Assembly (NCBI GenBank): GCA_022829145.1
Contig: CM040745.1
Location: 19,104,906 to 19,168,905, forward strand
Length of the DNA stretch: 64,000 bases
DNA from: Albula goreensis
Taxonomy: Eukaryota; Chordata; Actinopteri; Albuliformes; Albulidae
Reading direction: 5' to 3'
Shown here: piece by piece, positions 22,402 to 35,157 of the stretch
Numbering within the stretch: the first letter of the stretch is position 1
Layout: each line of letters opens with the position of its first letter
The notes under the pieces: generated by a model
What the model was told of the DNA's origin: nothing
The model's database searches: none
What the model saw: the letters and a program-made list of their open reading frames with translations, nothing else
Position numbers and translations under genes: made by a program

Positions 22402-23099
22402 TACTTTTCTCTGTCCATTTTTTACAACAACAGCTACAGCCCTGTTGAAAGCAGATTGATTCACCCCAGGCATGGCTTTAGAAAAGACTGTAAATATAAT
22501 AATTACTGCCTTACCCTCTGTGCCCAGCAGAGAGCCTGTCTCCCATGGTGCGTTAAGTACTGGGGGATGCCCCCACATTGTTTGTGCCTTGCTGGGTCCC
22601 ACACGCTTGTAGCAGTCCTGCATCACAGCCATTTGTGTCAATCATGTTCTCACAATGGGCAGAGACCACAAGAGTCTTATATCAGCTAATGACAATGCAG
22701 GATTCATTCTGCATAAAGTGGATAAAGCTGATACATGGGGGAAGGTGAGGTATTTCACATTTCAAAAGCACAATTTAAGAAATGGTGGACCCTTTCATGA
22801 GCTGACTAGTAAGAAATGAACCTGTATAGACTAGCTAATTCCATGGTTTGAAAACAAAGTTCATAATATTTAATATTTGTAAGTTTGTTTTTTATGTTTT
22901 GTATCAGGATTGGAAAAAAAAAAATATGTTTTATCTGTAGTAATACAAAAAAGTAGAATAATAATAGCAATAATAATAGCAATAATTGTTTTATCTTATT
23001 GACTGAAAAACATCATTGTCTTGCATGAAGGTTTTTAAAAATATTTATTTAGAGTATCACATATATCTTTAACCTGACGGGTTTCATCAAAGCCAAGTG
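22401..23099. other. mixed spacer
   Basis: Moderately complex sequence at about 22430-22690, then AT-rich DNA. No gene or element was recognised. Confidence 0.35.
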
Positions 23100-23120
23100 T
23101 TTTTTTTTTTTTTTTTTTTT
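23100..23120. repeat. T21 homopolymer
   Basis: An uninterrupted run of 21 T. There is no recognisable retroposon body on either side, so I do not call it a poly(A) tail. Confidence 0.9.
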
Positions 23121-23249
23121 GGTGAAGGAATATCTTGTTATAGATATGTAGTTAATAATTTGGTAAAGCTGAATAAAATGCAGTGTCTGTAAATCAGTTT
23201 ACAGTTTAAAAAATAGGCCAGTATAACAGCTATATTTTACATAAAGAAT

Positions 23250-23324
23250 GTGGACAAAATAATGGAAATATCAAACATTAATATCAAACATTAATATCGA
23301 TTAACAAATAATGACTTTGTCCAC
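23250..23324. repeat. short inverted repeat enclosing a 13-bp tandem duplication
   Basis: GTGGACAAA at 23250-23258 is mirrored by TTTGTCCAC at 23316-23324. Between them ATATCAAACATTA occurs twice in tandem (23268-23280 and 23281-23293). The string GGACAAAATAATGGAAA resembles the tips of some fish Tc1/mariner elements, so this could be a deletion product of one, but no TA duplication is visible. Confidence 0.3.
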
Positions 23325-23750
23325 TTTTTCCCTTCTGTACAACCCGTATCGGAATGATGCTTTAAACTGTTTGTAAAGGAACATTGATGCTCTCTGGATG
23401 ATCTTCACACTCTTCAAGGTGAAGAACATCCGGATCTTTCTTTGAGCGATGACAAAGTGGAACTCTACTAAACAGTCAAAGATCCATTTTTCAACAATGC
23501 TCATATGTAGTAATTGGGAAGGCCAGTGTATGTGTTGTCATACACTGACCTTTAATGCAAGGTTGCTCTACCATGAACACCGTCTGTGTGAACCTCAGGA
23601 TGTATCTTTCCTAGAGAAACTGGTCCACAGATATGTAAATTCAATGCTGTGGTCATGTGATGACCTTGTGATGAATGACCCTATTTTGCTGTTCCAGTTT
23701 AACCTTGTTTGGAAAATGCTGTCATGATTTGACACATTTCTGCTTGACAC
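23325..23750. other. unidentified moderate-complexity block with hairpin
   Basis: This block is richer in G+C than its flanks. A 67-codon minus frame (23301-23504) is rich in K, R and F and overlaps a plus frame (23449-23727). Neither has a domain I recognise. A hairpin lies at 23521-23550. It could be part of an old mobile element whose tip is the inverted repeat at 23250-23324. Confidence 0.2.
23521..23550. other. 12-bp hairpin
   Basis: GGCCAGTGTATG and CATACACTGACC pair over 12 positions with one G-T wobble around a 6-base loop. It is far too short for a typical microRNA precursor. Confidence 0.6.
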
Positions 23751-24359
23751 ACTAAATAACATTACTATTGCTTTGAGTAAAACATCTACTATTCTGACAC
23801 TAACTATATGGCGTCTTTAAATCATTGTTACATCTTTGAAAATTATTATAAACTCATATATTAAACTGTATATTTTCAAATAACTTTTCTGGGAATCACT
23901 TGTACACATTAAATATCATTGCTTTCTATTTGCAGTGCAATACTGTAACTACACAGGCTAATGAATAAAGTGTAATTTAGCTTTTGTGGAATTGTTGTAA
24001 AACAACTTTACAAATATATTAATTCACAAATAACCTTCTGTATTTTTTATGAAACAAAGGTTCCCAAATGAACCATTCACTCCCCCTGGGAAGGCAAAAG
24101 GCCAAGTCTGCATGGTTTCTTATGGGTGAAAGGAACAGGGATCAGTATAAATCTAGAGGAAACATGGCCAGATAGAACTGTACTATTGTATATGAAGAAA
24201 AAAAGCCATTCTAACTCAAATTCACCCAGAGTTAAATTTGTCTTTGATTTATCAGAACAAACTGGGAAAGGCATTTCAGGTCCCATTTTTCCAGCTTTTT
24301 GTGTATGTGTGTGTAATTTTACGGTGGCATTGTAAAATGGAGTGTTGATCCAGTTATTT
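23751..24359. other. AT-rich spacer, nothing recognised
   Basis: AT-rich unique DNA with a moderately complex part at 24060-24300. No gene or mobile element. Confidence 0.4.
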
Positions 24360-24700
24360 TACACAGTTTTTATTTGACAGGGTTTATTGTGCGTGAGGTT
24401 GTAGCTCATTCCTCTGCTCCACAATGCCCAGCCATGTGTAATTACGGCTTGTCTGAGCTGCGAGATGGAGCAATAGGTGAAAGAAAATCCACAGGCGCAC
24501 TTGATTTATGAAGCCCCGTACTGTATCAAAGTCCTAATCTTCCGCTTACCTTAGCTCCGGGGCAAACTTACTGTAGAACATGCTTATGATTAGTGCTGGG
24601 CTTAAGCTGCACTCGTTCCTGTCTGTAGGACTCAGAGGCCAGCATGCTGTACAATGGAGCTTTGGAGCCTGTCCAGCTGCATCCAATTCTTTATCCCCAA
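24360..24700. promoter_or_regulatory. candidate conserved noncoding island
   Basis: A G+C-richer block with several CpGs and no simple repeats. A CTAAG-GTAAGC donor-like string exists on the minus strand around 24546-24556, but no exon structure supports it. Confidence 0.25.
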
Positions 24701-26223
24701 GGTTCAAATATCATTTTATTTATTTATTTGTTTGTTTATGTATTTATTTATTTATTTTACCTGCCGATATCTCCAAATACAAAAAAAGAAAAAACAAATA
24801 AAACAAAATCACAGTCATTTACAATGTGATTAAGGGGAAACGGTAAAGAACAGCACCTGGTAAATGCAGTTACATATTTTTCACTGAATGTATAGTATCA
24901 AAACTTCCATTAGGTCTGTGGAGAACATGCCACAGTTCTTTCACGTGAATACTGAAAATTCTACTAGCAACTGTTACTAGAAATGTTGATATTAGGTGTT
25001 ATATTTTACTGGATTTTTGATTTATGTACAGTTTAATATTAGATATATCTTCTTTGAGCATTCCATATATTGCTTGGCCCTAAAATGTCGGACCCAATGT
25101 TAAAAATACTAGCCACATAATCACAGCAATACCCAGTCTAGACAGTCGCTCATATCAGTAAACGTTTAGATTGAAGAGGGTAAGGAACTATGTTCTAATC
25201 CCATTGTATTTTTCTCAATTGTGATGACAGTGTCCTAATTAAGTCTACACAAATGATCTTTACTGAATTTAAGGCAATGTTCTGGTGAATCTGGGCGAGA
25301 GAGTGCATGTGATATTCGTGCAGGGCTCCTTGTTGGAATTCATTATGTTCCCTGACAGATAGCTTGATGTGGTTCTGTTTCATAACACACATGCAATCTG
25401 AGGGGTGACTCTTTTCCTCTCACATACTGGTGACAGGGATCTGGCATCTTTTCCTTCTTTTTTCTTTCCCCATTTTAGCACTAGTTAATGATTATTTTCC
25501 TTTCAAAACAACTGACTGGTACACCTTTACACATTTTCAACCCAGAAATATGAATTACAAGGATTTTTTTTTATTTTTCAAAGGACATGTGTAGGAAAAA
25601 CATTTTTTGTGATATACCATTCTTGCCAAATCAACATGTTTTTAAAACAGTGAAGTTAAAGTTTTTCCCTCTATGTTTTTTGTACTTAAGATTCAATAAA
25701 ACTTAGCCCATTAAGTAACATATATGATTCTGAACTATGCTTTAAAATCAGGTTGTAAACCTCTGGCTAGCTACTGTTCACAATTTGCAGACTTTTGATG
25801 TCTGTAACAAATACTGGCAATTGCTGTCACGTGGGACAAGATCCAAAGGGGAAACTGGGATACATTTTATTAAACACCTCTTAATTATGTGACATAAAAG
25901 TGTGATACAAATTTAATTTATTTTTTTTTCCTTTCTAAATGTGGTTTTATGAACTAACCTTGGTGCTACAGCATCGCTGGCAGTTTGCTGTGCTGGAGAC
26001 GGATTTGTGTGTTTTACTGTTTATCCTCATATTACCTTCCCACATTACAGCCAGTGAAGTGCATCATTCCAATATGGTGTCATCTGCTCCCTGCCACAGC
26101 CCAGGTGCTCTGGAGCGCACACATGACAACATGTCTTGACATTGAGGTCAGGTATTGAAAACACAGGTTTTTAGAGGAAACAAATATAAAATACAAAATA
26201 CATACCATGATGAAGCCAAAGTA
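24701..26223. other. AT-rich spacer, nothing recognised
   Basis: A TTTA-type tract lies at about 24717-24760. Slightly more complex DNA at 25180-25420 and 25930-26140 contains no recognisable element. Confidence 0.4.
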
Positions 26224-26226
26224 TTA

Positions 26227-26312
<86 letters not shown>
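26224..26312. repeat. compound (TA)n-(GA)n microsatellite
   Basis: A TA array of roughly 28 units (26224-26280) abuts a GA array of 16 units (26281-26312). Frames translating to YIYIYI and SLSLSL are artefacts. Confidence 0.95.
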
Positions 26313-26314
<2 letters not shown>

Positions 26315-28849
26315 AAAGGGGAGAGCACTTCTGACGGCCATATAGGAGGAAGACCATAAACAGTGCAAAGCCATGATGAAAAGCTCTGTGTGTAGCAAAA
26401 TCACGAATGTGACATAAGTCAAGTAAGGGTACAGTGGCACTCTTGTTTGGATTTCCCTGCTTTGTTACCATGCACTTTCATGTAAAATGGTGTCTTTTTT
26501 CCATGACACATATGTATCATGCTGATATAATCTACACATTTATTCTATCACTACATTTGTGAACAACAGGAGCAACATGTGAGCAAACACTATCCACTCA
26601 CTTACTTAATTCTGCCACAATACTGCCACTAGATCTTCTCCATTTCATTCCCTTGACACGGATATTGTTTGGTGTCTGAACATATAGCTGTCTCTTGGGT
26701 AATATGATGTAGACATAACACACCCCTCCCAGTTATCCAGCATTCCTTGTAAAAGGGGGACTCTCTGGACTACCATTACATGTCTGAGACAGCTTGCCCT
26801 GGCAGTTCCTTCAGTGTATTTTGGAGCCACTTATGTGTTTAGACACAAAACAACACTGGTAATTCAATGAGTGGAGAGTGGGACGGCTCGCTGTTCTGTG
26901 GTCTCTCTCAACAATCTTTACAGTGCCTTCTGCCTCCAGATTCCTTCCCCCTTTAATGAATGTGTGCGTAAATCAGATCAACTGATGGAAACTGATGTTA
27001 TAGAATCGTGTTCACACTATGCAATTACAAAGACAGAGATGCCACCCCTGCCACTCTAAGAATGAGGGCAGCTAGACACTAGAAAATGTCTGTGGCAGAG
27101 GCTTCACATGAGGCTCGGACATAGCTTAGAGAGCCAAAGAGAGGGTCATCTGCAATAGAACAAGAGAAGTATAGTCTCAGGATGATGGTGGGGAAGGGTT
27201 ATGCTTTGTGCTTGTTGAACATGCTGGATGGTCCCATATGATGCAATTAGGATGACCTTAGGGTATGGCTCCAGTAGTCATAAGTCTGGACAAATGTTCT
27301 GCAGTGTTATACAAATGCATAGATGGCTACTTCACAGAGGTTTCATGAGTATGAACATAATTTTGAGTGACTAAGTACAGCCAGTGGAGTTTTGAGATAG
27401 AATTGCTCAAACTGCACATTTCAGAAATATAACTCAACAGTTTAGTGTCAATTTTTACTTTGGATCACAATATATGTTTTACTAAGAGGCTTGTGAAATT
27501 GGTGAAAGACCTAGTAGCTGCCTAGATAGGTATCTCCCTTGCTTAGTCCGACTGAGTCAGCCGTGATGCAAGATCATTTTATGTCACTGCTGTGCATACA
27601 CAACAAAATGGAAGACCGGTTAAGTAAGCTAGTAACTAGCTTAAGCTCAAGAAAGACGATTAACAACATGATGGTTTAGGACATAACAGTATTTTGTTTA
27701 GATCATGTACAAACATATTTGCCTACATTTTTCGAAGAGGTTCAGAATTTACATTGAGGAAATTAACCATATTTTCACAAACCATCACAAAACGACTTTA
27801 GCTGCCTTGCTAGGTTTGTTGAATTAGAGGTAAATAAGATAGTTAGTGCCTTTCTGGTGTTATATGTGCTGAAAATGTTGATAAAAAGCTAGTAGAATTC
27901 ATGAACTTGCTTCACCTTCTGCTAAGATATGGTTGCTAGGCAACAACATTTGAAGTTAAATATATAGGCTGCAGTGTATCATTCACACAAATATATAGAC
28001 TGCACCTCTATATTGGCATAAAATAGTGTTTTAATGAAAAACACTTTGTATGTAAAGTGTATCTTATAGACAGGGTTTATGATCATTAATGTTGGAATAT
28101 AGATATAAACCCTATACTGAATAACAATCTGATATGACAGTTTGTTATATTGTTTACTTTCCCTATATTTGTAAGGATTGGGCGAATCAACAGCAAAAAC
28201 TAATAGTAAGTCAGCACATGTCATACTTTAAGGCATGAATTAATATAGCAAAACTGAATTATAAACAAATGCGGGTGAAATTTAAGCTTTTGCAAGCTGT
28301 AAGTCAATTTCCATGTGCATGGCTTTTCTTTTTTTTTTGGAAGATCTGGTCATATTCTCCCAAAGCAATAGCATAAGGTAGCCTATTAGATCCTGGATTA
28401 ATGCTGCAGAGCAATAGAATTTGTTTCCATGATGTTGTATTGTTTTTTTATCTGTTTTGTGTAACAAAGTGACTAATAAGTGAGTGATTGACAGCTTAAT
28501 GAAATCTGCTGGCAATGTTCCGAACCTACATAGAGGTGGTCAATAGAATTTCGGGCTGATACTATAATGAAGAGAATATCAAGAAAAAAAAAAGTGGTCG
28601 TTATTTTCCTCATCATAGCCACATGTAGATATATTAAATATATTTTCTCCAGAGATGAAAATAAAACCTATTGCATGGCCTACAGATTATCGACACATTA
28701 AGAATATTTCAGTTTTGGAATCCTACACCTGCTTTGTAACTGTCATAAAAAGAAGAACAAGGGCTTTTATAGTGTCTGAAACCAGTCACAAAGTCATATT
28801 TGATATGTTAATATTGAAGAGATAATTCATCAGTTAGGCGTTCCATTTG
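26313..28849. other. AT-rich spacer with one RFX-like palindrome
   Basis: About 2.5 kb with no supported gene. GTTGCTAGGCAAC at 27932-27944 is an inverted-repeat X-box-type (RFX) site. The surrounding sequence (about 27600-27960) has a repeat-like feel, with short CTAGTAACTAGC-type strings, but no element ends were found. Confidence 0.35.
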
Positions 28850-29310
28850 TGTATGAAATTAACAGGGCTAATGAGCTACAGAATGGGCTCTCTTTGCCGG
28901 TGGCCTCTGCCCGAATCCGTCAGTGCACTTTTAAACCACCATTGCAGCTGAGGCATTTGTATATTTTCTGGTCACTACACATTCAAGAGCGATTGTAAAT
29001 GATCATCACTTAACTGCAGACCAGCAGCGGGGCCTGATGAATTTTCATGTGCTAATTGGTGATGCAGTGTCTGTATTCTGTTTCTGAATCCAAGACTCCA
29101 ATGTATGGTTGTGAGGCCCTGCCCCTCAGTGTAAGGGCTTGTTTAGTGAATCGTTAATGATTCTGGGGTCCTACCAAGCTCATCGGCCCTTGTGCAATGG
29201 GGCTTTGCTGGAACTGTGATTAAGGAAAAAGGCAAACTTGTGTCAACAGTTTGTGCATTTAATTTCAGGCCTGTTTGTTTTCCCATGAACTTGCAGTGTG
29301 ATAAAGGCGA
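28850..29310. promoter_or_regulatory. candidate conserved noncoding island
   Basis: A G+C-richer, repeat-free block after a long AT-rich stretch. It contains GCTAATGAGC and GCTAATTGG strings (homeodomain-type) within a few hundred bases. The regulatory role is inferred. Confidence 0.3.
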
Positions 29311-31737
29311 ATGAACATAAACATGCCTTAGTGTTGGTTGTTTACCACAGATATTTACCATTTATTATATTAATTGGAGAGCTGCTTCAGACTCTTTAAG
29401 CTAACGCTGTATGTATCCATGCACATGGAAACTTGGACCATATTTTTGAAGTGCAACATGGATTGAGATGTTCATTTATAAAAAGTAAAGATATTTTTAT
29501 GCACCGGATTTCAGCTGCTGTTTGCAAATTTTGTTCTACAGTCAAGGTTATAACAGTGAGTTAGAACAATGAACATGTCTGCAATCTCTGTGTACTGTAA
29601 ATTTGTTGTGTATACTAGAATGTTGAAAAATAAATGTAAGCGAGATATGCTGTCATATGCTTTCTGACATAACTTGGGTATTTAGCCGCTTTTTGACAGC
29701 CAGCAACTTAGATACAATACAGAGTCACAATTGTAATGCAACTATAATTAAGCAATGCGTGACTGGATAATTCAAATAAAGAATAACGTCAAATTAAATA
29801 TAGTTAACATCTGATCCGATTGCAGCTGATAGTCTGTACCTTTTGCACTGCTGAAACAATACCCCTGGTGCTATTGCAGATGTCTCACAGATATGTTGTC
29901 AGTGTAAATAGAAGGAAACAGGTGTGCAACCTGGGAGCTTTTACTGATCGTGTAAAGACAAATGTGTTTTTTTTAATGCAATGCTAAAACTGCTGTTGGA
30001 ACCAGATGTTAAATAAAAATTAGTGGCTGTGTAGTAGGCCTTGGAGAACTACAAATGTTGAATCAGTGAACCAAAATTGTTGTGAATTATCTCTCAACTG
30101 ATGGCAGAAACAGCGGTTCCATTGAATATCTGATGGAAAGGTTCTGAACAGTAAAATGAAGTCATGTAATGGACTTATTTCACATTCACTCCCTTAATAA
30201 ATCAGAACCCTTTGCACATTATCTTTGGTGAATGTCATGTTTTATGGCACTTTCTAACAGGTATAGGAGAAGCTAATTAGTTGGTCTTAGGATGTAAAAT
30301 GACAGGCTGACAATTTGTTTAAGAATTTATGGATTGGGAATGTGTGATGATCTGATTCATCTTGAGGCAGATGTAAGTCATCGTTGCACGACACATCCAC
30401 AGTGTATGAGAGAAAAGCCTTTGGGTTGTCAGGAATGGGGGTGCTGATTCCTGGGATTTTTCTAATTCATCACAAGTTCTGTTGACTGTACTGAATCTAG
30501 ACCCAACAAATCCACATCTTGGAAATGTATAAATGTATATAATAATAATAATAAAAAAAACTAATTTGTCACTAGTGGCATAGAATCATGCATGCCCCAT
30601 TTGTACAATTGTTCCATATCAGGAAGAGACATTTTCTTCACAGGAGGAACAGGAAATCAGCTTAACAAGGTATCATAGTTACATAAGCCAGAATGAGAGG
30701 CACTCTCACTTGCTTTGTTCTAGCCTGTGGTCAGATGTAATTATGCAAAAGTTATCTGACAGTCCTGTGACACGATCATAATCACAGTGAGAAGGGAAAA
30801 CGATAGGACACTTATTTACCCGTCCGGCCCTGTTTGAGGGAGTAGAGCCAAAAGATTTATGCTGATTCATGTCTGTGTTATTATGATGAGTTTGCATAGA
30901 ATAATTGTATACTAAATGCCTTTTCTTTTCATTTAAGGAACACACTCTGATGAATTGAGTTCCTACAAAACATGAAACATGGTCATGACTTAAAGGGGGT
31001 ACCTGTTGTAACACTGAAAGCATTACACAAAAAAACACTTTCTAGGAAAAGTGTGCTTCATATTTTGAGACAGTTGTGCTTGGGGACACTATTGTTTCTC
31101 ACAATAAGCATCATTATTTCATATATAATCTGGATAGGGAATTCTTAGAGTTTTTTGTCAGGGCATGTCTTGTGAGTCTTAGAACTCACTATGATTTGGC
31201 ACCCACTGGTTGCTTGTCAGAGGGGTTGTTGAGGCTCATCCCTAATTACACATTATACACATTATACATAACCTTTATAATAATATAATAATAATAATAA
31301 TATAATAATAACCTCTATAATAAACTACCCATTTACGTTTAACATAGTCACATTACAGTGCATCAAAGTAAGTGTGCTGTGGGCTCAGGCAGTGTGGGAA
31401 CTGCTGTTGTAGTGTTTCCATAGTTTATGTCAAGCAGACAGGTGGCACAGTCATTGTGGCCTACAGTGATCTTACAGAGTACTGCACTTGGGCTGCACTT
31501 TATTTGACTTAAACGGAAAGGAAGGAATCAGTAGAACTACTAGAATGGATTCCAGCAGTCATTTCACTCTCCGATGCCTCATTGGCCTTTGGCTTGAATC
31601 TGCTCTTTTATCCTAAAGCAGATCAGATCTCTTTCCTTTGACATGACTGCCTTGACCCTTCCAGCCCTATTCTGGCTCTGCTATACCATGGAGTCAGGGG
31701 AGATGCTGGGCACAAAAGCCTCTTGAATGTTATAGAG
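29311..31737. other. AT-rich spacer with small TAA tracts
   Basis: Short TAA-type tracts lie at about 30540-30560 and 31278-31322. Slightly more complex DNA at 31360-31730 contains no recognisable element. Confidence 0.4.
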
Positions 31738-32825
31738 CGGGGTTCTCAAACACTTTCATCGCAGGTCCACAAAAATTACCACTCTGTGGCCCTTAATACA
31801 ACAGTGTCATTTGGTATGATTTCATAACACCCACTGCAGACTGCAATTTCAGCAACTATACACTGGAACATGACTCCATTGTGCTACCAATGTACTACAG
31901 GTCTGTGTGAGACTCATTGCTAATTACTACAATAGATAGTAAAGCCTTACAATATGTATTGATTAACTATTATCTGATAGCTTTGTTAACATGAACAAAT
32001 AAGAATGTGTAATGAACATATTAAAAATCAACAGTACTAAAATAGTGACGATGTCTGTTCATATTACGTCATCACTATGTATGATCTTTATTTATAGTTA
32101 TCATTAAGGTTTCATTATCTAACTTTAACTAGTGTCTTTGTTAATTTGAATGATTTGCAATGTTGCCCATGTGTAATTAACGGGGAGAATAGCTTATTAA
32201 TTTATTAAACTAATTAACAAATAGTAAACCATTAAAAACTTTATGCACATTTTGGGATGACTTTTCCAAATGTTTTAAACTCAACTTTATGTATAAAACA
32301 TTCATTCAGCCCCCAGCTGCCATCTTCTTCTTTAAAACGGGTTGTGAATTCAAAATGTTACATCATTTTTAATTTCAATAAATGAAATTAATAAAGTGTA
32401 TCCATGTTTTGTACACATTATGAACAATTAATTCACATTGCCATACCCGTTGTAAAATAGACACAGCTGTCAGATAGCCTAATGATAAGCGTTAAGTCAT
32501 AATGTTAAGTGCAACGAGTATTGTTAATGCTTGCTTAATATGTTCCAATCCATTCATATTAATGAAGGCATTACTCTAAGGTAATACAGAGAACTTGATA
32601 ACTCAAGTGTTACAATCACTGTTGTATATCAAAGGATGTGTGAATTAGTGTAACTAATTTTTAGTTTTTTCACAGATCTAAAATACATAATTTATTAAAT
32701 AAAGACATGAAAATACAGTATTGTTGGCATGGATTTTTTTTCCAATTTTACATTTTGCTGAAGGACCCCCTGGGCCTTTTCCTTATCACCTGGGATCATT
32801 GAACCCCATTTTAGCACACCCCCTT
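31738..32825. mobile_element. probable non-autonomous hAT-like relic
   Basis: The left end (GGGGTTCTCAAACAC at 31739-31753) matches the common hAT MITE tip ending in GGTTCTCAAAC. The right end has the matching subterminal pattern: GACCCCCTGGGCC (about 32764-32776) followed by ATCATTGAACCCCATTTTAG. Between them lies about 1 kb of AT-rich DNA with no transposase frame. I could not find an 8-bp target duplication, so the exact borders are uncertain and decay is assumed. Confidence 0.45.
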
Positions 32826-33879
32826 CATATATTTGATGATGCTACCATGGGATCTATTCCTAGTGTAGCCTTGAAAACGATGACGAGCTAAACCGTGCAT
32901 CTATAGGCTCTGTGGATGATGTGCCATGCATGTGGAGTACCTAGATCAGTTTTAAAACAAAGCCTTCAAGCTAAGCTCCAAATTCCAGGGACATAACCTC
33001 TGACCCCATTTTACCATGGGGACTATTTAGAGTCGGATTGTTTAGACAAACCAAAATATTTATCTCCACAAACACTCCTACACAAGATGTGATATTGACT
33101 CATAATTTGATTAATCTGTCACTGTTTGTCACAAACCACAGCCAGCATACGCATATTAACCGTATATGCAATACAAATATGCCAGTGAATCTTGCGAGAG
33201 CATGCAAAAGCTACAGAAGAAATCAATATTACAGTAAAGTCAGCTGTTAACAAAGTTGTCCCTTAGCCTGGCTTGGGAAACAGCTCCTGTTGTTTAATAA
33301 GACCTTGCACATCTCAAATCAATGAAAGCATTCCCATTTGTTGTTGGATCAATGAGCTTTTTCACAGGTCTTTGATATATAATATAAGTCCTGGAAAAAA
33401 AAAATCTTCTAGTTTCATTTGTTTTAGGTAGTTCCATTTTGGCATTAGAAAATGTGGGAGCCATCTTGAGGAAATTAATTGTATCATTATTCTATATTTA
33501 CATAAGGGTATGTGAATACAGAAGTGAGAAGGAATACAAAGTCATACACAATAGCACAATTCAGAATACTGTAGCAGGGTTCTATTTGTCTGCTATTCTG
33601 CTTTTTTTAAATATAAATTTATATTAAATAAATTATGTTTTAATGAAATAGGTATCTGCAGGCCACCCCTCAGTGATGACTTTAGAGGCAAAAAAACCTA
33701 AAAAAAAAAAAAAAAAACTTCATCAGTTCAGAAATATTTAATAGACATGTCAATGTGATTTATTAAAATAAATCAGATAGATACATTTTAAACAAAAGAA
33801 TGAGCAATATAGAAAACAAAGTTATTACCTATTAGAGTAGTGATTGTATAAACAATTCTGAATAACTGTCTGGTTTCAT
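32826..33879. other. AT-rich spacer with an A18 run
   Basis: Includes A18 at about 33700-33717. No gene or recognised retroposon body precedes the A tract. Confidence 0.4.
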
Positions 33880-34580
33880 GAACTTTCAGAACACACAGCC
33901 GTCCGCACACAGTGACCGTTTGTTTTATTTGCCCCAGATGTTTGCGCAATCGGAGATGCGGAGATAAGGCGGATCAATGGCCTCCTGTTTGTGGTGAGGA
34001 CACACTGAGGAGCACTATCTGTGTCTCTACACGAATGCTGCATGGCAGCAACCTCACTCTCTGTCTGCAAGCACACAGGGCGCCCGCTCTGGAATCCACA
34101 GGGAAAATAAGATCTTCAATCACAGGATCACCCAAAAAATGATTTGCTCAGAAAATATGTATTTGAGAAAAAATAACTTTCTACGCCAAGCTCAGTCACA
34201 GAGCAGACGGAGGGGGAGGTAGGGAGAGATAGATAGAGAAATTGAGAGAGGGAGGGAGGGAGAGAGCGCAGCATAACATGTTCTGAATGTCATAAAAGTT
34301 GTCAGCTGATTAATTTGACCCTGATTCTCCTCTTAATCCGCGGTATCTACACGGGCGTCTCTCCAGCCGTATTGATGTGCGCCCCTGCTGAGCTTCTGTA
34401 CTCCCAGGTATGACTAACTGCTATCTTGTTCCCGCGAACCCTCTGTCATTTATCTTCTGCTGCTATGCCGGCTGGCTGACTGCACAGCACGACAGCACGC
34501 AGTGACAATAATTTGCACTGATCGGCCCCCTCTGCCTGCCCCGCTGTTACAAATGGCAATCGATTATCATGCAGTAGTGC
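33880..34580. promoter_or_regulatory. candidate conserved island split by a purine tract
   Basis: G+C-richer blocks at 33880-34100 and 34270-34560 flank a purine-rich low-complexity tract (about 34203-34266, GGGA/GAGA-type). The right block contains CpGs and TTAATCCGCGG-type strings. No protein similarity was seen in the frames here. Confidence 0.3.
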
Positions 34581-35100
34581 TATTGACTGTCCATGCTTCA
34601 TGTATGCTGCGTTTTCTCCCACACTTCTCTTCCTTTTTCTCTGCTAGTAATTGAACAGCATCCCGTGGATGCATCTTGCTTATTAACAAAAGCCCGTTTT
34701 TGTTTTCTGTGGGTAATTCTTTTTTTATCCCCACCTTTTGTTATTGATGTTTCGACAAACAAGGGCAACAGCATGTCTGGGCTGATTTATTTTTTGGCTT
34801 ATATTACCATGTGACAACAGTAAAGCTTCACTTAAAGAAGTTATTCTGTTTGGGGAGCAAGTCTGTGGCTTTTTTTGTGTCCCCACATTGAGATGTTGTG
34901 GTTGATATTGGGGAGGTGAGAACTCATTACCCTGAAATTAAGAGTAAATACTAGACAGTCCTATCCCTACCATGTCTTTGGTCTTGTTGATACAGAATGT
35001 ATTCAATAACGATGACTGGGAGACATGTCATTTAATCAAACCTATTGATAAATTGTTAAATTCTGGTTTTGTTCCAGGGTGATGAGGAGAGCATTTTAAA
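34581..35100. other. AT-rich spacer, nothing recognised
   Basis: Unique AT-rich DNA. Confidence 0.4.
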
Positions 35101-35106
35101 AAATGT

Positions 35107-35157
35107 GGGTTGTTGGGGGGAGGGGGAGGGGTGTGGCTTGGAAGGGGTGGAGGGGGG
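35107..35157 (+). other. G-quadruplex motif, plus strand
   Basis: G runs of 3, 6, 5, 4, 4 and 6 at 35107-35109, 35115-35120, 35122-35126, 35128-35131, 35144-35147 and 35152-35157. The first four runs are close enough to satisfy the usual G-quadruplex pattern. Confidence 0.7.

Noticed and set aside
22218..22641. Polyisoleucine and polytyrosine frames
   Set aside because: They are translations of the TAA/CAA trinucleotide array.
24546..24567. Possible 21-bp minus-strand microexon between CTACAG and GTAAGC
   Set aside because: It begins with an in-frame TAA in one phase, and there is no adjacent exon to join, so it is treated as chance.
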